Assembly (NCBI RefSeq): GCF_002127325.2
Contig: NC_035440.2
Coordinates: 78,803,375 to 78,867,374 of the forward strand
Direction of reading: 5' to 3'
Source of the DNA: Helianthus annuus
Lineage: Eukaryota; Streptophyta; Magnoliopsida; Asterales; Asteraceae
Length of the DNA: 64,000 nucleotides
The stretch's first letter is position 1. Each line of letters starts with the position of its first letter. Of the stretch, positions 10,032-18,837 are shown in pieces. A program made the position numbers and the translations under genes. The notes under the pieces are model-generated. The model made no database searches. It saw only the letters and a list, made by a program, of their open reading frames with translations, and was not told the DNA's origin.

Positions 10032-11174
10032 ATGTCGAAATTCACAAGGTTTGGTGCAAACGAACTTGACGCTAGGGCACGCTACGAGGTCCTACAAACA
10101 AGACCCGAAGAATACCCAAGGAGGGCATGTACTGATTTGCTAACCATGGTGAACCAACTGGACCGCTTCAACAACATTGTGAGGGGCCCACTGCACGTCG
10201 CATTGACTGCCCGACTTCGGTCGGTCCATCAATGCACAATGGAGTTCTATAGCACCTTCATTTTCAACTCGAGGCGCGAACCATTTGATCATGACGCGGT
10301 CGAATTTCGATGTGGAGGGACCACGTTTAGAACCTCCATGGCACAGTTTGGAGCCATCATTGGGCTGTATAGTGAAGAGGAAGCGGGGAATGAGGAGAAT
10401 ACAGGGGGTTTACGAGACTTGGATGCAACCGAACGCCAAGCCGCATGGGCTCAAATAGGTGAAGGAATCTACAACCCAAGCAGCACCAAAAGTACCAAAC
10501 TGAGGGACCCGCTATACCGATATATCCACAGGCTCCTATCGTACTCGCTGAACCAATGCCACAACAGTAGTGGCGTTGTTGGGTTGAAAGATTTGGTTGT
10601 CCTTCACTGCATCCACAACCAGAAGCCTCTAGATGTTCCGTACCTCCTACTGCGAAACATGCACCTAAACCGCCTTGCCTCTGCTCCTACACCAATCTTC
10701 TTCGGAGGATGGGTGTACCGTCTTTTCAAGCACTTCACGAATATCCCAAGGTCCTTCGAAAGGAGTCCATGGTCGGGACGGGTCGATTATCATATTTGCC
10801 GAGCCATGAACTTGCTTTATGAAGCGGAGGACGGGACGGTGAGCTTTCAGAGGACGCAAGGCTACGCATGGAACCCGCAGGAGGCTCTAGTTCTTCATGC
10901 ACCACCTCCACATTTCCAATACCCACCCCAAGGCGATCCGGGTCAATCCTCCTCTCAAGGAGGCGGTTTTCCTAATTTTCAAAGTTTACATGATCTTTTG
11001 CAGGAAAACCTTATGTGCACCAGGAACACCTACAACCTCGCCAACAACACATACCACCGGGTTGGAGCTATCGAGCGCAGCGTCAACGATATACAAGATG
11101 ATATCGGTAGCATCCGGGAATACATGGCGAGGCAAGGGGGTGGAGGTGATGGTAGTGATGAAGACATGGAGTAG
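10032..11174 (+). CDS. Athila 3' ORF in env position (Athila ORF1-like protein)
   Basis: This 380-residue protein begins MSKFTRFGANELD at the ATG directly after a splice-acceptor-like CTTTTCAG. An in-frame ATG at 10017 would lie in the predicted intron. Around residues 70-115, FYSTFIFNSRRE, VEFRCGGTTFRTSM and FGAIIGLYSEEE resemble the conserved block of Athila-lineage ORF proteins and plant mobile-domain-like folds. A conserved-looking Trp/Tyr/Leu-rich middle is followed by a Pro/Gly/Ser-rich segment and an acidic tail GSDEDME. I see no signal peptide or transmembrane helix, so calling it an envelope rests on position only. The frame is intact. Confidence 0.72.
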   Translation: MSKFTRFGANELDARARYEVLQTRPEEYPRRACTDLLTMVNQLDRFNNIVRGPLHVALTARLRSVHQCTMEFYSTFIFNSRREPFDHDAVEFRCGGTTFRTSMAQFGAIIGLYSEEEAGNEENTGGLRDLDATERQAAWAQIGEGIYNPSSTKSTKLRDPLYRYIHRLLSYSLNQCHNSSGVVGLKDLVVLHCIHNQKPLDVPYLLLRNMHLNRLASAPTPIFFGGWVYRLFKHFTNIPRSFERSPWSGRVDYHICRAMNLLYEAEDGTVSFQRTQGYAWNPQEALVLHAPPPHFQYPPQGDPGQSSSQGGGFPNFQSLHDLLQENLMCTRNTYNLANNTYHRVGAIERSVNDIQDDIGSIREYMARQGGGGDGSDEDME

Positions 11175-12460
11175 GAGGCTTGGAGGAACAAGGGGCTGGC
11201 TGGTGATGAGCCCACAGGTTTGAATGCCCTTCTTATCTATCCAACAATTCATGGCCTGCGTGCCATTTGTCGAACAATTTACTTTCCCGAACTACTTTTT
11301 ATCTTTATTTTGTTTATGTTTGGGTAATGCTTGACAATGGTAAATTAGGATGGTTTGTGCTTGGTTGGTTGGTGTTGAATGATTAAACAGGTGCAATGCA
11401 AGGGTTAGGGTGCTAAACATTAGCACTTGCAGCCCTAGGATGAAGAAACCGGGAGAAAACCTTATTTTTCAGGCTAACAGACTGTCCACACGGGGACGTG
11501 TCCAGCCGACACGCCCCCGTGTCCATCTCCCAGATCTGCTGTTTGGCTACTGACCTGCAATTTTTTGCCCGACACGTGGCCGTGTTCACCCGACACGCCC
11601 CCGTGTCCACCTTCTGTAAGTTTTCGTTACTGGCAGTTCACCACGGGGCCGTGTCCGCTGAACACGGGGCCGTGTCCAGAATGCCAGTAACAAAAATCTT
11701 TGCTTTTTAACATACTTTTATACATTCTAATCAACCAAAAATATTATTTTTGGACACATTGAGGACAATGTGTAATTTAAGTGTGGGGGGGATGCTAAAA
11801 CCTTGAAATTTTGCAAAATCCTAAACACAAGCCTTACACAAAACTCTATTGGAACCGCTAAACACCCCAAATTTTTTCAAAAACTTTTTCAATTTTTTTT
11901 TATTTACTTGTCTTAGCTTAAGTTGGGAAGAACAAGTTCTAAAAAAGGTTATATTTTTACAAGTTTACAACCGATAGCGTCATGATAAAAAGGAACCAAC
12001 ATAAGAAAATTATGAAACGGCATAACAAGTCTAGTTTAAAATTTGATTATATATGCTTGGTCACATTAAAAACCCATTCCCACAAAAGTGAGTTTTGAGC
12101 CTTTATTGAGCATAAAAATACACATATTTAGATTAAATGCTCATTTTTCGTTTCTTGTGTGAATAGCCGCTCGGTCCTTACAAATCTAGAACTTGCCACG
12201 ACGATACATTCCCGGTCCTTACCAACTTAAACCCAAGTAAGTAAATGATGGAGGCATTAGGACTAACCATTTTTCTTTCAAAACCATTATTTTTCATTTT
12301 TTTTACCTACCCAAAATCCCCCTAGAAAACCCCTTTGAACCTAAACCTTTCATTTCATTACCCCCAAAACCATTTTTACCCACCAAAAACCTTTTTCATT
12401 TTTTCCCTTTATTTTAGTAACAAGCTCGGTTTTTCGTCAACTTGCCCTTTCAAGTGACAT

Positions 12461-12500
<40 letters not shown>

Positions 12501-13072
12501 AGATGATGAAGTCAAAAACAAACAAAAGCTACAAAAGCTTGTTTGAAGAAATACTTCAAAAATAATAAGTCACTAAAAACAAGGTATTTTACGAAAAAGG
12601 ACACTTGTTACGATTTTCGCCCTTTTTACTAACCACTAACCAACCACCCACCTTTTAACCCAAGCCTTCACCCAAAAAGTCCTCTTGATATTTACAAAGG
12701 TAAAAAGTTAAAAAGGAGGAGGATTGATTGCTTAGCAAGCCTATGGAAAGACGTAAGTTCCGTGCCGCTCTCGAGTGATTCACTAAAATATACACCTTCG
12801 GCCGAGTGTTGAGTGATCTCCCGTGAGGTATGTGAACTTGTATATAAATGGAATTTTAATAAGGCATGCTATGCCCGAATAAGTAATTTATCTTATGAAA
12901 AGTTCAAAATAAATCATAACGAATAGGATTGTAAATAAATAAAAATAAAGCCTATAAAAACCTTGGATTCCCGACACTCTAGGACAAGCTAAAAAACTTC
13001 TCTTCTACCTATTCCATTTGGGAGTGTAAGCCACATTTAAAGAGTTTTGCTTGAGGACAAGCAAAAGTTCAA
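11175..13072 (+). other. Athila 3' non-coding region
   Basis: No ORF is convincing. It contains six GGGGCC-type palindromes (11492-11675), a first polypurine-like GTGTGGGGGGGA at 11781-11792 preceded by GAGGACAATG, a long A-run (about 12463-12498) and C/T-rich sequence. Confidence 0.6.
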
Positions 13073-13085
13073 GTGTGGGGGTATT
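13073..13085 (+). promoter_or_regulatory. Polypurine tract region of the Athila element
   Basis: GTGTGGGGGTATT directly precedes the 3' LTR and follows TTGAGGACAAGC. It is the expected primer site for plus-strand synthesis. A similar GAGGACAA...GTGTGGGGG arrangement occurs 1.3 kb upstream at 11761-11790. Confidence 0.65.
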
Positions 13086-14783
13086 TGATGTGTGTAAAAT
13101 GCAACATATAAAACACATCAATTAAGGCATAAAACTAACCCTTTTTTAGTAATAATGTTGGAAAAAGAGTGTTTTTGTCTTCCTTTTGTATTTTCAGGAT
13201 GAAATGAGCTCAAAATCAAAAAAGAAGCAAAAAGACCACTAATTCTACCATAAATACAAGAAAAGGAACAAAAGTAGACTGCCCGGACCCTCAACGGCAC
13301 CTCCCAAAGCAAAAAGGAAGAAACAGAGTCTGAACACGCCCCGTGTCCAGCGAACACGGGGGCGTGCCCAGGAAGCAGCAGAAAAGACAAACCAGTAGAA
13401 GCTTCCATTGCCCACCACGGGGCCGTGTCCAGCGAGCACGGGGGCGTGGTGAAAGTACAGCAGGCGCATTAATTGTAATTCGCAATTACAATTAATGAGG
13501 AGAGAGAGTGTCAGGCGGGCACGGGGCCGTGTCCAGCGGACACGGGGCCGTGTCCAGCCTTCTGTTCAGCCTATAAATAGAGGAGCTTGGCTTCATTCTC
13601 TCTCATCCCCTTGGCACACCACCTCTCTCACACCTCATCCACCACCCACCACCACCATAACACCATCATCCACCACCATCATCCATTGTCCATCGTAGAG
13701 TGTGTGTGAGTCGTCTCGGGATCCAAGATTGATCGTAAGAGTTCTTGACAATCAAGGCCATGTTTGCCTAAGTCTCTTACATCACTTGGTGAAGACAAGT
13801 GTTTAGTATAATACTTTTTATTTTTAATCTTTTGCACTTTTTATTTGGTTTTGTATTAATGACTTTAATAACTAGTTACTTATGTTGAAGGTGATCTTTC
13901 CTTATCGTTTGTCCGTGGTGTCTTGGCATTATTTTACTGTCTATATAAAATAAAAGATTTTCACCATTCATATCTCCACGGTCTATATGGAGGTATGTTG
14001 GCTACCTGGTCGGGGGTTAAGGGAACGGTTTGGTAAGGGTCTTGCCCTTGTTCAGCGTTTAGAGGTCCTGCTTGGGACCTGGGTCAAATTTAGTAGGATC
14101 TCCTTCAATGCCCATAGGTATTGGATGGCGGGGATCCAAACTCTTTGACCCCCTCATAAGTTAACTACTATTAATACTATAACCCGACTATTTAGGACTG
14201 TATCCCTGCTGACTCAGACTACTTAGCCGAGGGTAACGTCACCGCCAAAAGCGGGGCCTACCACAATTTGCATTAATAACTTAATTCATTATCTTTCAAT
14301 AATCCGACCCTTTAGGATTGTATCCTTGCTGACTCAAACTACTGGGTTGAGGGTAACGTCGCCTTCAAAAGAGGGGCCTACTACAATAACTAAGATAATC
14401 TCTTAAACAAGTGCAAAAGTGCGAAAATAATCAAAGGTTATACTAATACACGTGTCGGATCCAAGTGATTCATCTTGTCTATCTGTTTTTTATTTTATTT
14501 TTATTTTCAGCATTTAGTTAGTTTTTATCTTTCTTAGTTTAAAACATTTTTCTAACCTTTTTGATTTGATTAGACGTTGAGGATAAACCGGTATTAAAAG
14601 CTCTTGTGTCTTTGGACGACCTCGGTATCTTACCAACACTATACTACGTCCACGATGGGTGCACTTGCCCATATGTGTGTTTAGTGTTAGTAAATATCGT
14701 GTTTTATAAATTTAAAACTTGGCTAAAAGTGTAAAAAGGGCTTAAATATATATCTAAAAACATATATACACTGACACGCATCA
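13086..14783 (+). repeat. Athila 3' LTR, 1698 bp
   Basis: It is colinear with the 5' LTR, with about seven substitutions and a 13-bp shorter CCACCAT tract. TATA box at 13572-13579. It ends GCATCA and is followed by the TSD ATAAC (14784-14788). Confidence 0.95.
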
Positions 14784-15151
14784 ATAACCGAAGCCCACCC
14801 TCTTCTGGGTCAATGGAGGGCCCGCCAAATAGAGGCTTTTTTCAACACCCACTTGGAGATCCCCCTTTTGATCTGAATCGGCCTTCGTCTCCTACAGACT
14901 CGCGAAGCCAAGAGATTTTAGGCGATGACAGACATGGTGAATCGGTGCAGGATGAACCCGTTTTGCAATCGGAACCTGATGCTCCAGGTCCGGTCAACCC
15001 GGATACAGTTAACCCGATTATTGATAGTGTCGCCGAGGAAGTTTTAGCTACTACTTCGATTGGTTCTGTGGTGGGTATCAATCTGCAAGGGTTCAAGGTG
15101 GATACCAGGTCTCTGATTCTAGGTGAAGATGTCTATACAGGTATCCAATGA
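14784..15151 (+). pseudogene. LINE ORF1, C-terminal part
   Basis: If the Athila element and one ATAAC copy are ignored, the ORF1 frame that ended at 2811 continues here directly and runs to the TGA at 15149-15151. The segment encodes a Pro/Asp/Ser-rich linker (MEGPPNRGFFQHP, then DLNRPSSP) and ends LGEDVYTGIQ. The stop overlaps the start of ORF2 by four bases (ATGA at 15148-15151), which suggests stop-restart translation of ORF2. Confidence 0.82.
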
Positions 15152-16553
15152 ATTTTCTATCCGTTAATTTAAGGGGGATCCGGGATACCCGGAAAGTCAA
15201 TTGGGTTAGGGGTATTAAATTTACATATGGTGTGCATTTTCTGGCTATTCAAGAAACAAAGATTAGGTCAGCTTCTTATTTCATGTTTAATGGTTTTTGG
15301 GGTGGCTTGGCTTACAACGTGGAAGTAGTTGATGCAGAGGGTAGGTCAGGGGGGGGGGGCTTGCCTGTCTCTGGAATCTGGCTGTATTTACTTGTGTTAA
15401 TGTGATCAAGGATCGGTTCTTCTTGGTTCTTTCAGGATCTTTGTATCCATCTGGTACTAGTATAAATTTGGTTAATGTGTATGCTTCTAATGACGCTTCT
15501 GTGAGAAGGCAGATTTGGAACAAATTGGTGGCAATAAAAAATTCAATTCAAGGTCTGTGGGTTTTCATGGAGGATTTTAATGAAGTTAGAAGTGATTTGG
15601 AGAGACTAAATTCCGAATTCATAGCCTCTAATGCGGATTCTTTTAACCAATTTATCTTATCCGCGGGTCTTTGTGAATATCATATGGGGGTGGAAATTTC
15701 ACTTATATTTTGGACCGTGGCGATAAATTGAGTAAGCTGGATAGGTTTCTTGTTTGTATGGGTTTTATGGAGAGATGGCCAACGGCTTCGGTAACGGCGC
15801 TCAATCGGGATGTTTCAGATCATCGGCCAAGTCTGTTATCCACTACTCCTTCGGATTATGGTCATATTCCGTTTAGATGCTTTAATTCCTGGATGGAGAT
15901 ACCGGGGTTTTCCGGCCTTGTGCAACAGGCGTGTCATATCTTTGTCTGTAATGGTCCAGCAGATATGGCTCTCTCAGTTAAGCTGAGTTGGTTAAAAAAT
16001 AATATTAAAGCTTGGGTCAAAGTTGAAAAGGAAAGATCTAATGGGGAATATTTAGTTAAGAAAAATCGGATCCAACATTTGGAAAGGTTAGCGGAGTCGA
16101 GGTCGTTGGAGGTTGGGAAGTTGAACGAAAGGGCGGAATGTATTAGTTTCATCATGGATACAGATCACAGAAATCAACTGGATGCCAAGCAAAAATCCCT
16201 ATCTAGGTGGGCCCTCGAAGGTGATGAAAATTCTGTTTTTTATCATAATGTTATCAATGCCAATATTAGTAATAATTGTATTAATGGCTTAATGGTTAAT
16301 GGTGTATGGAGTTCGGATCCGGTGGTTGTAAAAGAAGCATTCTTTGAATTTTTTGCTAATCAGTTTGTGGAACCGATGGTTACTCAGCCTACCATTACGT
16401 GTCAAAATATGGTTTCACTGTCTACGGCTGAAGCTAATTCTCTTGTAGTGCCTTTTTCTCTTACGGAAATAAAGGAAGCTATATGGGGTTGTGTTGGTGA
16501 CCGGGCTCCGGGCCCGGATGGTTTTAATTTCAAATTTATTAAAAACAACTGGG
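15148..16553 (+). pseudogene. LINE ORF2, endonuclease and RT N-terminal part, frameshifted
   Basis: The ATG at 15148 begins an AP-type endonuclease: NLRG, FLAIQETK, VNVYASND, EDFNEVRS where GDFNEVR is usual, and the SDHRP motif. Frames change at an 11-G run (15349-15359) and again in a G-run near 15685-15690, so the domain is in three frames. The spacer to RT reads WALEGDENSVFYHNV and APGPDGFNFKFI. The segment stops at NNW because a copia element is inserted at 16554; the frame resumes at 23308 with D-L-F-Q. Confidence 0.85.
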
Positions 16554-16715
16554 TGTGAGATTAAATATATTATTAATGTAATATTTAATCTTGTAGCCTT
16601 TATAATCATTTATATTATATTAGATCAAAATATATTAATAACCTATTAATAATTAGTTGGTAATTGTTGATGGACCATATTACCCTTATTAACTAATTAG
16701 GTTTCCTCTTGGGTG

Positions 16716-16723
16716 TATAAATA
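16716..16723 (+). promoter_or_regulatory. TATA box of the copia LTR
   Basis: TATAAATA lies about 170 bp before the first ATG, with CT-rich sequence (CATCTCTCTCCCC) in the presumed leader. The copy in the 3' LTR is at 23024-23031. Confidence 0.75.
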
Positions 16724-16885
16724 AGGGGATTATTAGAGAGTTTAAGGGTTACACAAATTACACAATCACAAACCCTCATAACATCAAATTCATCTCTCTC
16801 CCCATAACCGAAATCTACCCTACTTTCGGTTTCATCACCATCATAACTTTACACCCTAAGGAGGAACCAGATCATCCTGACAATC

Positions 16886-16946
16886 ATGTCGAACTCGATG
16901 GCTGCATCTCTAACTGGATTCTCTGCTGGCCTGTCTGCTGTAACAG
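16886..16946 (+). CDS. Predicted gag exon 1 encoded within the LTR
   Basis: The first ATG after the TATA box opens 20 codons (MSNSMAASLTGFSAGLSAVT) plus one base, ending at the donor ACAG|GTATGT (16946/16947). Joining to 18459 keeps the frame and adds Ala-Pro-Asn to the gag domain. Both LTRs carry this exon unchanged (3' copy 23194-23254). Without splicing the frame terminates after 12 more codons at a TGA (16985-16987). The exon is predicted from sequence only. Confidence 0.6.
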
Positions 16947-16996
16947 GTATGTTATTCATGTTTTCCATTACATTTAAACAGAACTGATCCAACATG

Positions 16997-17008
16997 TGGT
17001 ATCAGAGC
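16997..17008 (+). promoter_or_regulatory. Primer binding site, tRNA-iMet type
   Basis: TGGTATCAGAGC, two bases after the LTR, is complementary to the 3' end of initiator tRNA-Met, the standard copia primer. Confidence 0.92.
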
Positions 17009-17546
17009 ATATGTTGATTAATCAGTTCTGGTTTTGTATCCATTATTCTGGGATCAAAAATCTGGAAAACGGAAGTTTTTTTTAAGCTTTAAAATCATAA
17101 CTGTTTTCGAGTTCTAATGAGCCGAAATCCCTGTTTTCGGAAAAGGTTATTTGATAAATTGACTCGAAACATAAAGGGTTAAACTTGTTGTTACTCGAAA
17201 ATCACTAATGAGTAAATTAATATCCGAAATCAGTTAATAAAAGTAATGAAATTCAGGTTTCGGATCCCAGATTATGTTTTTAATTTTTTAGGGTTCATCA
17301 TAATGTTCTAAGAAAACTCGAAAATTCCCTAACTTTTGGAATGTAATTTAGATTAGTGGGTGTTTTTACTGTTTTGATCTTAATTTTATCTAATAAAGAT
17401 TTCGAAAACTGTTAAAGAGATAATCAGTTATTATTTACGAAATCTTTTGATAATTTAGATCAGCAATAAAACAGGAAACACTATCCCACAATCACTAAAA
17501 TTTCGAGTTTTCAGTTATCATCACAAAAACAGCTGTTAACAGGGAT

Positions 17547-17912
17547 TCGAGATCATCAGACTGCGAATCGAGACCATCAGATCTCGACTCGAGACCATAA
17601 GGTCTCGACTCGAGACCACAAGGTCTCGACTCAAAATCATAAGGGCTCTCAAATCTGTACTACTCGAGACCAAGGTTGCTACTCGAGACCAAGGTTGCTA
17701 CTCGAGACCAAGGTTGCTACTCGAGACCATAAGGTCATAACTCGAGACTAAGGTTGCGACTCGAGACCATAAGGCTACAACTCGAGACTAAGGTTGTGAC
17801 TCGAGACCTCATAACTAACTCGAGATCTCAAAACTCAGTCGAAACCTAACTCGAGACCATGACTCGAGACCATGACTCGAGACCTCACTCGAGATCTCAA
17901 AACTCAGTTCGA
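17547..17912 (+). repeat. CTCGAGACC minisatellite in the copia leader
   Basis: About twenty degenerate units of 15-22 bp share CTCGAGACC or CTCGAGATC followed by ATAAGGT, AAGGTTG or similar. Each core contains the palindrome CTCGAG. The array lies wholly inside the predicted intron. Confidence 0.85.
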
Positions 17913-18035
17913 TCTGCGCTAACAGGTGGTTTGCTATTAAATACTTGGTTTTGTTAACACTTAATTAATTAATCAGAATCAGATAATTTTACAAAACCAA
18001 AATAGCTTCGCTTGAATGAGCTTCTGATGTATTAA

Positions 18036-18276
18036 TTCTGGCCAAAGCTGATTTAATACATCTATTTATTGTTCAAGTATCATGAAAGCTATGTTGAGTA
18101 TGCATTACAAACGTGAAATGTCTTAATTCTGGCCAAAGCTGATTTAATTCATTTATGTTTAGCATGCTTGACAAGTGCATAACTAAAGTGATTGTCTCAT
18201 TTCTGGCCAAAGCTGATTTGTCACGATTACTTTGCACACATACTTAAATGATTACACTTCTGGCCAAAGCTGATTT
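18036..18276 (+). repeat. Four TTCTGGCCAAAGCTGATTT units
   Basis: The 19-bp word occurs at 18036, 18127, 18201 and 18258, so the spacing shrinks (91, 74, 57 bp). Flanking sequence is less conserved, with TTAAT or TCATT before each unit. Confidence 0.85.
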
Positions 18277-18458
18277 GTCTTCGTTTAAGTAGAATTTTTA
18301 ACTAAGTCTATTATTTTTGATGTTAGTAATAGACATTATCACAGCTTCATAATTAAAATGGTCATTATTTATGCCTGCCTTAGTATCACAAGCCCATTAG
18401 ATCACATTAGGACTTCTTTCTTAGTATCATAACTTGCTCATCTTATTTCCACTATCAG

Positions 18459-18837
18459 CACCAAATTGCGGGATTCCACCTTTGACTGGTGATAACTTTG
18501 CTGCATGGAAGGATGCTCTCATGCTTACGCTTGGGCTGCTGGACTTTGATTATGCTCTAAGAGAGAATAAGCCAGCGGATCTTACCGCTACCAGTACTGC
18601 TGCTGAGCAGATAGTCCATGATAAATGGACTAGGTGTAACCGCATGTCTCGCATGTTCATGAAGCAGTCCATTCATAACTAAATCAGAGGAGCCATTCCT
18701 GATTCCGAAGATGCTAAAACCTATTTGGCTTCTGTGGAGGATCAATTCAAGGGAACATCAAAAGCACACGCTAGTACTCTTATCCTCAAGCTGGTGACAA
18801 CTAAGATGATGGGAGGAGCGGCATTCGCGAACACATC
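18459..18837 (+). pseudogene. Copia gag N-terminal domain, broken
   Basis: The exon begins within APNCGIPPLTGDNFAAWKDA, the start of a copia gag domain (UBN2/DUF4219 type), followed by LGLLDFDYALRE. No ATG occurs in frame before this conserved block. A TAA at 18680-18682 follows MKQSIHN, then the same frame continues IRGAIPDSEDAKTYL. Near 18808 the frame shifts and continues into the next segment as [16 protein letters not shown]. Confidence 0.8.

Larger units (their letters stand above)
2812..14783 (+). mobile_element. Athila-type Ty3/gypsy LTR retrotransposon, 11,972 bp
   Basis: The element has 1.7-kb LTRs beginning TGATGTG and ending GCATCA, a 5-bp TSD ATAAC (2807-2811 and 14784-14788), a tRNA-Asp-type primer site and a G-rich polypurine tract. 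Internal order is Tyr-rich gag N-terminus, degenerate protease, RT with FMDD, RNase H, integrase, then a separate 3' ORF in the env position, which is the Athila lineage layout. The LTRs differ by about seven substitutions and one 13-bp indel by eye (about 0.4%), so insertion is recent. Pol carries one single-base frameshift near 7310. Non-coding parts carry many paired CACGGGGCCGTGT words. Confidence 0.93.
16554..16994 (+). repeat. Copia 5' LTR, 441 bp
   Basis: It begins TGTGAGATTAAATA and ends GATCCAACA. TATAAATA is at 16716-16723. Between it and 16886 I find no other ATG. The ATG at 16886 and a splice donor at 16947 lie in the LTR. Confidence 0.95.
16947..18458 (+). other. Predicted 1512-bp intron across LTR end, primer site and leader
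   Basis: The donor GTATGTTATTC and the acceptor TTATTTCCACTATCAG (AG at 18457-18458) match plant consensus, with a pyrimidine-rich stretch before the acceptor. The interval holds the LTR 3' end, the primer site, a CTCGAGACC repeat array and four TTCTGGCCAAAGC units, and no long ORF. Unspliced RNA would be the genome and spliced RNA would be the gag-pol message. Confidence 0.55.

Noticed and set aside
17547..17912. CRISPR-like array of CTCGAGACC repeats
   Set aside because: Units are short, degenerate and without unique spacers; this is a minisatellite inside a plant retroelement.
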